This document shows positions 1-11,073 of a stretch of DNA of 64,000 bases, one piece after another. The stretch comes from Emydura subglobosa. Its lineage: Eukaryota; Chordata; Testudines; Chelidae. The notes under the pieces were generated by a model that saw nothing but the letters and a program-made list of their open reading frames with translations, was not told where the DNA came from and did not search any database. Both the position numbers and the translations under genes were made by a program. The stretch is from positions 68,986,890 to 69,050,889 of the forward strand of contig ML679961.1 of NCBI GenBank assembly GCA_007922225.1, written 5' to 3'. Numbering within the stretch: the first letter of the stretch is position 1; every line of letters starts with the position of its first letter.

Positions 1-2174
1 TGTGTTGTGGTGGAGGTCCAATAAATGATCATAATGGTCTCTCCTAGTTTTAAAACCTATTCATCTTTTGATTAAGCCCAGTTCAATGCCTTAACCACAA
101 GACCATCCATCTTCACAAGAGGTGATTATGGATGGCAAGTGGCAATGAAGAAACAGCATCAAAACGTGGTCATCTGCCTTTTGGCCCACTTAACACCAGC
201 ATCTTCAGGAACCTATATATCACTGGTTTGAATGCTAAGGGTTCAAAGGGTGGATGGATTTGTAGATTTCCAGCAGTATAAAATGATTTGGGAACAGGAG
301 ATTTAGAGCAAGAGAATCCTGGTGGATTCTTGCCAATAGATAATGGAGAAAAAGAAATCACTAATCAGACAGAATTATAGTGAACCTTATGGGAAAGGCT
401 GTAAAGGGAAGCCATCTGAAAATAGATTATAGAAATGTGATAGTGAAGAAAGAGCAGAGACACCAGTTACATGAAACACAGCCAGCTCCATGACTACCTC
501 CTAGTCTTTCTTCCTTAGGATTCTAAATGTTCTTTCTTTAACTGTAAGCTCAGTGATCTGTCAGGCACAGTTGTGTAAATCAACCAGGATGGCCAGTGGC
601 TGGGCATGTTACAAGTCTTTGTTTTCTAGGGCATATAATTCTCCTTCCACAGAGGTATTTAGTCTAAAGTGAAACCAGTCGTCAATGACCTGAGTTTTAG
701 AAATAAGTACATAAGTAGAGGGAGAAAATTGGCAAGTTCAGAACAAGGCTCCAGAGACTGAACAGCAAGCAGAGTCTGGGAGCTGTGAAGATAATTATTG
801 GTATTTGTTATATCATTTATATAGCACTGAATTACAAACTAATAAAGAGCCAAGAACCCTGCCTCAAGTAGATTAAACATTAAGGCCCTATGCAATTGAC
901 TACAAAACCTGGACTAAGTAAAACTTCTGATATGCTGCCATCCCAATTTACAACACAAAAATGGTCCCACCCAGGAGATCTACAAACTCAGCAAATGAGT
1001 GTGGTCTTGATAAATGTAAGAGGCATCTGTTCTGTCTTGGAAAAGCAACATAAAAACAGAAAAGATGCGTGTAAGTCAGTATCCCACAATTAGCACCTGT
1101 GGATCTATAAACTCCATCATTCAATTGGCCTGTGTAGCCACTATATTTCTACAGTGTTTTCTTGGCTCTAGGATTCAGTTCTACTTAAGTCAGTGGATGT
1201 GGCAAAATATTAATGTTTCAGGAATGTCTTAGCATCTAGGGGACATCTACATCCCACATTGCCAGGAGCTTGGGAGAGAGAGATGTAGTTAATCATCACT
1301 TCTTGATGGCCACTTCATCCGTGTAAATGGCTTATGAGAGAGAGAAATGTCATTTTCTATTCTGAGTGAAGAAGCATGTGACCAGGAGAACTTACTAACA
1401 GGTGGTGAACCAGCAACAAGTACATTAACATTCCCAAGAAAGTGAAGCAACAGTTATTTTCTACTCAGATTACACATGGGGAGACCTTCACTTTTGCAAA
1501 CCTGAGCTCTTTTGACTAATGAGTTTGAATAAAACTAGTATGGGCATTAAAAGCTTAAAAGTGCAAGCGTTTCCTTCTAATTTGATTAAACTTTTTGATC
1601 ATGGTGGTTTATCAACTCTGGAAGAAGTCTACTTGCTGCTCATTACTGTCATATCTATCCATGGGGAGCCTAGGCTTTAACCAGGAGCCCAGTCAAGTAA
1701 CACAGCTCCAGTGTAATCAAATTGTCTTTGAAGCAGAACATGTTGAGCTAGCCCCTCAGCTTGCTGCCTTCCTCCTAGATAGAGTTTTTGTTGATGTGGG
1801 GAGGAGGAAATTGATTGACTGGAGACTTTGGTGACATGTGAAGTGCTGGTGGGGTGTCAGGATATAGTGTAACTGTTAGTCAGTGGATTTTCTTTGCCAT
1901 ACAAACCTATAGCATTCCCAGTCCTTTGCACAGTCCTATACTACAATCAGGCTGTGTAGAAATGTAAACAGGGCATGCTATCTGCCACTTGGCTGGCTTC
2001 CCCAGTGACCTGCCTTGACTGAATCTCTTGACCTCATCTCATCCCACAAACAATCCATCCTCAGAGACACATTGCCTCTGTCACATGGCTTATAATAGAG
2101 CTTCCTTCTCAAAGGTGTTTAACTCTTGCAATTTGCTCATGTTAATCTAATCATATATGTATTGCTGAGCCCGA
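1..2174. other. No recognisable gene or mobile element
   Basis: This AT-leaning stretch has only short open frames with no family resemblance I can recognise. The longest, at 1595-1834 on +, has no domain-like composition. By human synteny the 3' end of AMBRA1 could lie to the left of CHRM4, but I see no sequence here that resembles it. Confidence 0.5.
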
Positions 2175-2582
2175 GATCTGGTCTATACTATAAAGTTAGG
2201 TCAATGTAAGCTGCATTGCATCAGCCTAAGTGTTCATGTGTCTACACTTCAATTTGTCTCCCATGGATGTAAGCAACCTGTTATGCTGACATAGTAACAC
2301 CACATCCCTGAGCAGCATTGTGCCATGGTCAGTGTACTGAGGTCAATGCAGCACAAGTATAGACACTGCATTACCTCTGTCAACCCTAACAGTCCTCCAG
2401 CAGCTGTCCCACAATGCCCGCCACTGAGCGCTCTGGTCACAGTTGTGAACTCCACTGCCTGGGGGGTGGGGGGGTGTCACAGAGACTGCAAGGCCCCTCC
2501 TCCCCTTTAAAGCTCCATGAACTTTTGGAATGCTTTCCCCGATTATGAGTTTGGAGAGCACACTTAACAGCTGTCCACTGTT

Positions 2583-3096
2583 GTGTGCAATGGCCCAGCT
2601 GACCATGCCAGCAATACACTCCAGCTGTGCTCTGGCTTGGATATTGGATATTGGATCTCCTGGGCCAGTGGGGAGAAGAGGCTGTGCAAGCCCAGCTACA
2701 GACCAGCCATCGTACAGTTGACAATGATGAGCAGATTGCATGGGAGATACAGAAGGAAATGGCAGGGATCAGCAGCAGTGCTGCGTGAAAGCAAAGGACC
2801 TGCTGCAGGCATACCAGAAGGCCAGGCAGGCCAACACTCAATCTGGGGCTCACCCGCAGACATGCTGCTTTTGCAAAGAGCTGCATGCCATACTTGGCAG
2901 AGACACCATCACCACCCCGCAGACCATTGTTGCTACCTCCAAGGAGCCTACGCCACAGGCCTCTGGCTTGAACAGTGAGGATGAGTGGAGGTGGAGGGGA
3001 AAGAGGAAGAGGATAAGGAAACATGTGACCAGGAGGTCCAGCTATGCTGCAAACCAGGACCTGTGTGAGACTCCACTGCAGTGGAGTCAGTCCTGA
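2583..3096 (+). pseudogene. Harbinger Myb/SANT-like DNA-binding protein, broken
   Basis: The open frame from 2740 holds a stretch containing KAKDLLQAYQKARQAN, then SGAHPQTC, then KELHAILG. This matches the trihelix/Myb-SANT-like partner protein of vertebrate Harbinger elements, which takes the transposase to the nucleus and DNA ends. The helix before it is found only in another frame (2583-2800), so at least one frameshift separates the N-terminal part. After the domain come a Thr/Pro-rich linker, an acidic patch and a basic stretch with RKR. The reading is by motif only; the gene is clearly non-functional. Confidence 0.6.
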
Positions 3097-4931
3097 CAGT
3101 CAAGCACGGATGAGTCCGATACAGGGAAAGGATCCTCCGGTAAGTGTGTACATTTATTTCCCATTACAGTGATGGCACCTCCCAACTTAAAAGGATTCAG
3201 CCACTGACTTGTCATTAATTTACTCCTACTAGAAGAGATAGTGATACAACAAAGAGAGGTAGCATTGCTAACTGTTTTTCTTTGCCTTGTAGAGTTAGAC
3301 AAGGGGGTCCATGCGGAGCAGTTTGTTTATGAACACAGGGATGTCCCTTGAACCATCCTGAGAGATCTTGATGAAACTTTCCTGGAGGCACTCTGCAGTT
3401 CTCTCCTGAAGGTTTCTAGGGATGACAGCTTTATGTCTTCCTCTGCAGTAGGACACTTTCCCACTCTGATCAGTGATAACTTTGGTTGGCACCATGGCAG
3501 TAGACAGGCTTGCAGCACAGGGGCCAGGGTGGCTTTGGGACATCTGCAGCAGCTGTGCTCACTGGGCCTGTGTTATGCTCAGGAATGAGAGATCAGCTAA
3601 AATCACTGCCTGTGGAAAGTGCCACCAGTACTCAGTGCCAGAGCCCTATATTCATAATTTCATGCAACCGAGCAATTCCCCCATTTCCCTCACCCTGGCG
3701 GCCCATACGCACCATGGCTGCTGCTGTGAGTGGCGCAGTGCACAAGGACTCCTAAGCAAAAGTGTCAACTGGCGTGTCTTGTGTAAAAGTTATGGGGGAC
3801 AAGGGAGGGCAGTTCTGAATCTTAAGTTTTGCTTACCTCTGCGTGTTTTATCTGCTGCTGCTGATGATGCGGCCTTGAAGGGTTCCCTCTCCACACTGTG
3901 GAATGCCTGAGGGATTCCACATAAGGAGGGAAAGAAGAGGACTCAGGATAATGTGTTCCATGAGATTCTGCAAGCCAGGGCTGCATCAGACCGTGAGCAC
4001 TGAGGGTGAACACTGCAGACAGCCTGGAGAAGGAAAGAGTGGAAAAGAGAAAGGCCCAGGAGTCCCAGCCGGAAAAGGAGAGGGAAATGGGGAGATAAAG
4101 GAGAGGGAGATGAGAGAATGGGGCTTCTCCTGCAGCAAACACAGATGCTGGAGGCTCTTGTGGATCTACAGGTTCAACAATCCCAGGCTTGCCTTGCTTT
4201 GCAGTCCATGGAGGACTCCATTGCAGCAGCTCCCTATTTCCCCCCGCCCCCAATATTCCATGTGGCATCAGAGGCCTCTGACCTATCACTCCAGGGACAT
4301 TAAAGACAACCATAGTTTCACATATATCGACCTGTGAAAGCCACGGTTGGTGTATGTGTAGCTAAAATGGACATGAATGTTCTTTCCCCTTCAAACATTT
4401 CTATTAATGTAACAAGTTTTTAATATTTGCTTTAAAATTGCCAGAATTTTTCTTTTCACTGATTTTTGTTACTGAATAAAATTATATTATTTGGAACATA
4501 ATTCATCTTTATTAGTTCACAACATATGCTGCAGAATGCCTAGCAGTTTTGAAAGCAACCAATTACTTGTTACTGTACAATGTGACACAACTCATAGGAG
4601 CAGTAATAAACAGTGAAATGACGATAAATGTAGAGCAAGCACTATAAAATTAGTAGGTGCATTAATGGTGTTATAGTCATAGATGTACACCAAGCACCAC
4701 ACAGTTTCTAAATGGCCCCAAAACAGCAGGGCTCTTTGCAAGCCTCCCTGAGTGGCATAGCTCTCTATTGAGTTCTTCTAATACCCCTTGTGTCTGGCTG
4801 TTCAAATGCAGTTGACAGCCACTTCACCCCAGCAGAAACGTTCCCCCCTTTGCCTCACAGATATTATGCAGGACACAGCAGGCACCTGTCATTGTGGGGA
4901 TATTTTTCTCATTCAGATCCAACTTTGCGAG

Positions 4932-5640
4932 TCAACAATTCCAGCATCCATTCAATCTTCCAAAAGCACATTCACCTGTCATTCTGCACCTGCTGAGTGA
5001 GTAGTTGAATCTTTCCTTGGTGATGTCAAGTTGGCCACTGTACAGCTTCTTGAGCCAGGGGATCAGTAGATAGGCTGGGTCCCACAGGATCACTATTGGC
5101 ATTTCAACATTGCTTGCATAATCAGAGAAGAGAAGAGAAGCCCTTTCTGTTGATGTATTCTGTGGCAAGGTGGGCTGGTGTCAAAGTAGGAATATGTGTG
5201 TTGTCTGTCACCCCAATGCCATTCAGGAACCACATTATCCTGCATATTGTCAAGAGTCACAGTCCTGTGTAGCAGGAGGTGATTAACTTTCACACTTTTG
5301 CACACTTTCATGCCCGTGGCCCCTGCAGTGAATTTTCCAGCTTCAAAATGATTCCCCACTGATTGCTCGCTTCCACAGTGCGATCACCACTGTCAGTGCA
5401 GCTCTCGTTTTGGTGTCCCAGCACTCTAGGGATGGGTGAGCTTAGTTCACAGATTCAGGAATGTGGCCTTGTGCGTCCAAAAGTTCTGCAGCCACTGCTA
5501 ATCATCCCAACCCTGCATTACAATGCAATCTCTCCTGTCAGTGCTCATTTCTCGAGCCCAGAAGTGGCACTTTGCATCTGCAGCTCTTTCATGAATGCCA
5601 CCAACAACACTGAATTGGTTCTTGCTATGGCCCACAGTAA
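4932..5640 (-). pseudogene. Harbinger (DDE_Tnp_4-like) transposase, broken
   Basis: The C-terminal part (4932-5168, read on -) contains WDPAYLLIPWLKKLYSG, then KERFNYSLSR, then ECAFGRLNG. These are the block with the second catalytic Asp and the ECAFGRLK-type block with the catalytic Glu of HARBI1-like transposases. The upstream part continues in another frame (5093-5359), with weaker similarity up to about 5640, so the gene has frameshifts and is inactive. The domesticated host gene HARBI1 lies in this chromosomal neighbourhood in mammals, but this copy sits between inverted repeats and is decayed, so it is an ordinary element and not the host gene. Confidence 0.7.
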
Positions 5641-6166
5641 TTAGTCCACCAAGAAATTGTCATGTTCCCCACTGATCTAGGTCTTCTTGAGGTTCTGCCA
5701 ATACAAGAGAATTGTGCATCCTGTGCTTGCAATGCTTATGACAACAGTGCAGAGCTGTACAGGCTTCATGCTTCTGTCATAGGTGGCAGACAGCAAGGAG
5801 GGCTGTGTGGGTTTGTGGGATTTTGAAAAAAGGTGTGAAAATTCTGGGGTATAGCTGACTTTATAGGCTGGAGACAGTTGCGCACTAGGAAGTTGACCCC
5901 TTTTTCCCAGTCACGCCTGCACAGCTTGTTTTGGACTCACTATGTGTTGCCAAAACTTCCCAAAAGACAGTACACTGGATGGTAGCAGGTTTCACATTGG
6001 GCTACCAACCTATGGTGCACTGCACTGTGCATCAACACAAGCGCTCCTGCTGCACATGTGCAATGCTGACACAAGGAGTCCACTACACATGCACACAACA
6101 ACTTACTGTGGTAGCTATCTGCCAGTGAAACTTGCATTGACCAGTTTGTAGTGTAGATGTGGTCTG

Positions 6167-8229
6167 AGACCCTGCTGGACAAAGCATGGCTGGGCAAACC
6201 CTGACAATTTGTCTTCCTTTCAGCAATCCCACCACTCACTACAATAGGCTAATGTGCTGCATGTCCCCTTAGCTGGGTGTGGGTTATTTGTGTGTGTGTG
6301 GGAGGGGGTATTTGTAGGGGGCACTTTTTGACACAAACTCAAAAACTGTGGGCCAGCTCTTTAGCATGTAAATCAGCATATTCCCCTGAAGTTGATGCAC
6401 TGAAGTCAAAGGAGCTATGCTGGTTTGCACCAGCTGAGAATCTGACCCTGCTAATCCTATTCTGATAACTCCAGAAAAGACAGTCTTGGAACTGCTACTA
6501 ACTGAGTAGTGCCAGGGACTGGCCTGTGGTGAGCTTGTCAGTAGCCAGCTGAAGTGGATCCTCTTGGTGTTGATGGGGAGCAGCACAATGGGAATTTATG
6601 CAAGTGACTTGCCTGCTTGACCTTTTCAGGATGCCAGTGATACATCTGAAACTTCCAGCCTTGGAACTGTGTCAGCAGAGAAAATTGCCTAAATTACAAT
6701 AAAACATTATCTTTGCCATGACTCACAAATCTCTCCCCTTCTCAAGGCAGGAGATTCCAGGGAGGGGGGCGCTTGCAGGCTCGGCCTCTGTTTCTCCTGC
6801 AAGCCTGCGACTAGGAAATACTGCCAATATTTTAACAAAGGATTTCCACAGAATGGTCTCCCTTAGCCTGTGATACCTCCTCTGTCCCAAAGGTAAGTGG
6901 AGGTGTGTGCATAAGGGAGAAGGGAGCGGAAAAGGAAGGGGTGTACGCAGAGAGGAGGAAGCGTGTGTGTGTGGGAGGGATGGTACTTGAGCGGGGAAGG
7001 TTATGTGTGGAGAGGAGGGCGGGCCTGAGAAATCTTTTTTGTTTTTCCTTCCTAACAAAACCGCTTTTTTGTAACTACAAGCGAGAAGCAGCACCATGGG
7101 GTAAATCAGATGTTATGTTAGGAAACTGCGTTTTGTTGCTTTGCCCCTGGGAAAATATAGGCGTGTTTGAAAGTGAGCGTCTGCGGGTTCAAGAAAAGAG
7201 TTATCATTGACAATTTTTCTTTCTTTTCTTCCCCCGGAAATGTTTTTGAAAAGCCCCTTCCATCGTGCCCAGCCTGGTCCATTTCAAAGGCAGACCTCTT
7301 GTTCGCTGGATTTGAATAAATCCTCTGTGGCAGTGCTGATTTATCAGTATCCAGAGAGCAGAATGGACTCCAGCAGAGGAAATAAACCTAACCCAGCCCT
7401 CTCCCCTTTTTAGCAGTGGAATATGAATCCGGGGACTCCCAGGCGTTCACTGTAGCCCATCCCTAATGGGGGAGATAAGCAGGCCCTCCTTCTCACATGC
7501 ACCCTAGGATGGAGAATACTAGCGCTATTTGAAATGAAAACTGCATCGCTCAGTTTGATTGTATGAAGTTCTTTTTAAAGAGCTGGAGGCTTCAGGAATT
7601 GGAGTGGATTTCCAAGATCTCCAATGGCTAAACTGGGGATCACGGGGTAGTCTATGATCTCTAGGCCTCTTCCCCTGGAGCTTCTTCACCAGTGAAGTGT
7701 CGGGCCCTAAGCTAGACACACTAAGCGCACCCCCCCCCCCATGCCTCTTGTCTGTGGTGCTGAACTGCGGGTGGGAGCAGTCTGCAGCCAAACTAGAGGG
7801 GAGATGGAGAATTGACTTTGAAGACCCCTGAATAACTTATTTTAAAACATCCAAGAAAATTGTTGACTTTAGAATAGAATCTTTTTAGGGGGGGGGAGGG
7901 GGACACTTTTCACTGATATTTTCTGAAATGGAAGGCAAAGTGGGGAGCGGGGAGGAGACAATTCCCCATAAATATTTGAATGAGCGTCAGGTGAAATTAC
8001 AGGGTTTCAAATCATTGTGTCAGCTGCTGAAATGTGAACATCTGCTTCTTTTGTGGTTTCTTTTCTTCCTCTGTGCTTTTTTTTATGATTATTATAGCAT
8101 CACTGATCTCTCTGCTGCCTGATCTGTTACACTGACGGAGCATTTGAGGAATCAGCCCCGGAGTGCCTAAGCTAGCCTGGTGCTGAGAAAAGCAATGATT
8201 AAAAAAGAACGTGACACTACATTCTCGGA
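6167..8229. other. Unassigned spacer with simple-sequence tracts
   Basis: No gene is recognised. There is a short GT tract near 6288-6300, a purine-rich stretch at 6890-7020, a C tract near 7731-7740 and a G-rich tract near 7888-7902. Open frames here are short and of low complexity. Confidence 0.45.
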
Positions 8230-8590
8230 GCAGGGGTTTTGTTGGTGGGCAGGGCTATGGCGAGAGGTTCTGGTGTAGCTGTGGGGTTCTGGTGCAGGGC
8301 AAGGATGTTTTGCAGGGCTCTGCTGGAACAGGAGGGGTCTGGTGCAGCGCAGGTATCTCGGGCAGTTCTGTTGCGGTGCTTGGGTGGGGTTCTGTGGCAG
8401 TGGAGGGTTTTCTACAGGAGCTTCTCTCGGGATGGGGGTTCTAGTGCAGTCCAGGCGTCCTACGGGAGGTTCTCTTGCCGAGCAGAGGTTCCGTGCAGGG
8501 TTCTCTTGGGGCGCAGAGGTTCTCTGCGGGGCTCCCTTGCAGTGCTTGAATTCTCTATAGGGTCCCGGTGCAGTTCCAGTGGGGCTCCAT
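8230..8590. repeat. Degenerate GC-rich minisatellite
   Basis: A unit of roughly 25-35 bp, with a core like GGTTCT..GTGCAG, recurs about ten times with heavy divergence (for example near 8268, 8288, 8339, 8389, 8438, 8471, 8488 and 8516). This periodicity keeps several frames open and produces Pro-rich or Gly/Ser-rich pseudo-proteins on both strands. It lies just left of the CpG island. The number of units and the period are estimates by eye. Confidence 0.55.
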
Positions 8591-10047
8591 CGGCTTCCCA
8601 AGCTCCGTGATGCATCCCAGCTTGGGGGAGGAAATGTCCACCTTTGTTGCTCAATGAAACGCTGCTGGAAATGATTCCGAATCTCCCAGTCTTTTCTCCA
8701 CCTGCATATTTCCCCTGCATATTTTAGCAGAGCCCCGGCATGGCTGGATAGAGAAGGGGAGCTGGTGGAGACATTAGAAAGCCCTCACTGGACTTTCTCC
8801 CCTGACCTGGAGAGACCGGGTTCATGGCTCTACACTGTGTAGCAGAGTCGGGTTTCCATTCCCTAAACCCGTCGATATGGCGTGGAGGCGCATTCAGGTC
8901 CAAGCAGCCGGGCACGCTTCCCAGCTATTGGAGCAGAATGGGCGTTGGGGGAGCGGTGGCATCGGACGAGATGTTCAACTCATCGAGTCCCGGTTGTGCG
9001 CGTCGCTTCTTTGTGCGCCGCCAGTTTGTGCATCTCGGCGCCTCGGAGCCTCTGGCTCGGGGAGAGCGATCCCGGAGCAGACTGTGGAGTCTGCCGGGAG
9101 TCACTTCACTCATGGAAACCCAGCCGCAGGCGAGGGTACCTCCGTCCGCTGTAAATGTGCTCGGGGCTGAGGGTGGGGCGCGGGGCAGGGGGGATCAGGC
9201 AGGACAGAGGCTGCCCCTGGAGCTGCTTCCTCGGTTCAGGGCGCTGAGAAGCCCAGTGCCACCAGAGTCCACTCCCCTGCCTCCCCCCCGTGCCCCTCCA
9301 GAAATGGCTCCGCTTCCCCCTCACGTGCCGGGTGGCTCTGTCGGCCCAGCCAGCAACAGTCGGGGTATGGAGCTGGGACATGTCAACCGGACACTCCCCA
9401 CCCCGGAGCGGAGGAGATCCCACTTGGAGCCCGGGCTCCCGTGTCCCGCTCTCTCAGGGGGGCACCTAGCGCCTAGCCCTGGCCCTTGGGAGGCCCCCAG
9501 GAGCAGGGGTTAGTTCGCCCCTGAACGTGGTCCGGGCTAGCCCAGTCTGCCTGAGCCACGGCCTGCGCGCTGGGCCCCCCATTCATGCCCCGAGAGCTGC
9601 GCAGCGAGAGGCCGAGCCGAGCTCACTGTCCCAAGGCGGCCGAGACTCGATTAATCTTTAGTCAGGGAGCTAATCTCGTTACCCCTAGGCCAGATGTCTC
9701 CGCGATGGAGCCCAAGCCCGCTGCGAGGGGGGAGGCCAGGCTGTCTCTCTCCCGCATCAGGGAGAGCCGCTCCCACCCCACCCGTGTCTGGTCCGCCTCC
9801 ACCCCCAGCAGGGCGAGGCAGATCCCGTCCCCTCCATACCCCTGGCCGGGCCGCCGCTCTCCCGGCAACCTGTGGGCAGCGCACACAGTCCCCGGGTGCC
9901 TCTCCGTTAGCTCCCAGACCCAAGCCTCAGGCTCGGCGCTTGGAAAGGCCGGTCCCCCACCTGGGCGCTGAGATCGGTGCCGCTCGCCCTAGTTTGTCCC
10001 TCCCACAGATCCCGCCTGCACCCGAGCCCGCCGCCCCCCCCTGCCCC

Positions 10048-10066
10048 GGAGCTGTCCGGTGCTGAA
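10048..10066 (-). promoter_or_regulatory. RE1/NRSE-like REST site with shortened spacer
   Basis: Read on -, the sequence is TTCAGCACC followed directly by GGACAGCTCC. The canonical RE1 is TTCAGCACC, two free bases, then GGACAGCGCC. The left half is perfect and the right half has one mismatch, but the 2-bp spacer is missing. REST control of mammalian Chrm4 through an RE1 in its upstream promoter is established, so the position in a CpG island upstream of CHRM4 makes sense. Whether REST binds with the altered spacing is not known. Confidence 0.55.
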
Positions 10067-10639
10067 ACCCGGCCCGACAGCTGGTGGCTGCGAGAAGGAC
10101 CCTCCGTGTGGTGGGAAGCGCACAGAGCCCCGCAGCTGCAGGCAGGCTGGCGGTGCGCCCGGCTCGCGGGGCTTGTGCGGAGAGGCGCCTGCTCCCGCCC
10201 CTGCGCTGTGTTGCTGGCCACGGGGCTCGTGCAAAGGGCCCGGCTGAGAACACAGAAGCTCCCGCTTCCCCGACATTGAGCAGGCTCCTCTCGCCCCGCG
10301 GGGAGCAGACCTAGCCCCCTCCCCGGCCACACCTGGGGCCGCCGCTTCCCCCCACCCCACCCCACCCCCAGGCCGTTCAGACTGAAGCCCAGAGCCAGGC
10401 GCCCTGCGTCCTGCCCCGAAGCGAACACCTGCGTCTTGGCTTCTGGGCCGGGGGCGGGATCTGGGCCTCAGACAAAGCCACGTAATGGAGGGACTGGGGC
10501 GGGTGGGGCACGACCCTGCGCTCCCTCCTGCTCCCCTCCCCCCTCCCGCTCCGCACCCCAGCCCGGCGGGCATCTGCCAGCGGCCAGCCACCGTCCCCAG
10601 GCTGGGTGCGAGGCGAAAGTAGCGCTCGCAGCCCCGCGC

Positions 10640-10711
10640 TGATTGGCGGAGGCTCCATTACATCACGGTTCCCGGGCTGCCTCGCTGCTTTTTTTTTTTT
10701 TTTTTTTTTTG
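10640..10711 (+). promoter_or_regulatory. Core-promoter candidate: inverted CCAAT, CRE-like site, T22 tract
   Basis: GATTGGC (inverted CCAAT box) at 10641 is followed about 15 bp later by TTACATCACGG, an ATF/CREB-like sequence, and then by an uninterrupted run of 22 T (10689-10710). No TATA box is seen. Transcription of exon 1 could begin within the next tens to hundreds of bases. This is inference from motif order; no start site is proven. Confidence 0.35.
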
Positions 10712-11073
10712 CACCGGGGGGGAAAAGTGTGTGCGGCGCGCGCTAGTTAGCGCGAGGGGGAGGCACATCTGGGGAGGGCTGGGCTGGGCTGGGCGCGGGG
10801 CGGCCCCGGCACGAGCGCTGGCCATGCCACGGCGGCCTCCCCTTCGCCTGGCCGTCACAGCTCCAGCTGCCGAGAGAGGAGCCAGCCAGGGGTGGCAGGG
10901 AAATGCCCGAGGGAGCCTCCCATGAAGCGGACTCCGGCGTCCGGGCGTCGCTCGCTCTCCGCTGACGGGCACCATCCCTGCAGCCTCGAGCACTTCCCGG
11001 AGTGCAGGACGATGCATCATGGGCTTTGACAACAGCACCGGCGCCGGGGCGCTACCGGCGTGCGGGGCGCCCG
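10711..11073 (+). other. CHRM4: Proposed CHRM4 exon 1 (start approximate)
   Basis: The 3' end is a strong donor, CCCG|GTAAGTGA, at 11073/11074; the 5' end is only guessed. An ATG at 11019 has A at -3 and G at +4 (a strong start context) and opens a frame of 18 codons plus one base to the donor, encoding MGFDNSTGAGALPACGAP. An in-frame stop lies upstream at 10923. Spliced to 43029-43070 and 45924, this frame continues without a stop into CHRM4. Another ATG at 11012 makes a 5-codon upstream frame that overlaps the start. The exon may instead be purely 5' UTR. Linking it to CHRM4 rests on strand, phase, the RE1-like site and the lack of any other gene. Confidence 0.45.
10739..10754. repeat. Short perfect inverted repeat in promoter
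   Basis: CGCGCTA and TAGCGCG form a perfect 7-bp inverted repeat with a 2-bp spacer. It lies just after the T tract and probably in the 5' UTR of the proposed exon 1, where it could form a small GC-rich hairpin. A regulatory role is speculative. Confidence 0.3.

Larger units (their letters stand above)
2175..6166. mobile_element. Decayed PIF/Harbinger DNA transposon
   Basis: The left end (about 2175-2215) and the reverse complement of the right end (about 6125-6166) share an imperfect terminal inverted repeat with the core GGTC(T)ACACTA..A..GGTCAATG.AAG, typical of reptilian Harbinger elements. Between the ends lie two decayed genes in convergent orientation: a Myb/SANT-like protein on + (about 2580-3096) and a DDE transposase on - (about 4930-5640). 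This two-gene layout is the hallmark of the PIF/Harbinger superfamily. Stops and frameshifts in both genes make the element inactive. The exact ends and a 3-bp target duplication could not be fixed by eye. Confidence 0.7.

Noticed and set aside
2437..3024. 195-codon open frame on -
   Set aside because: Antisense of the Harbinger Myb-like region on +, which has the recognisable motifs.
8824..9513. 229-codon open frame on + in the CpG island
   Set aside because: Pro/Arg/Ser-rich translation with no domain, overlapping frames on both strands equally open; a by-product of GC-rich DNA with few stop codons.
9989..10591. 200-codon open frame on - in the CpG island
   Set aside because: Low-complexity Gly/Arg/Ala translation, overlapped by several other open frames in the same GC-rich stretch.
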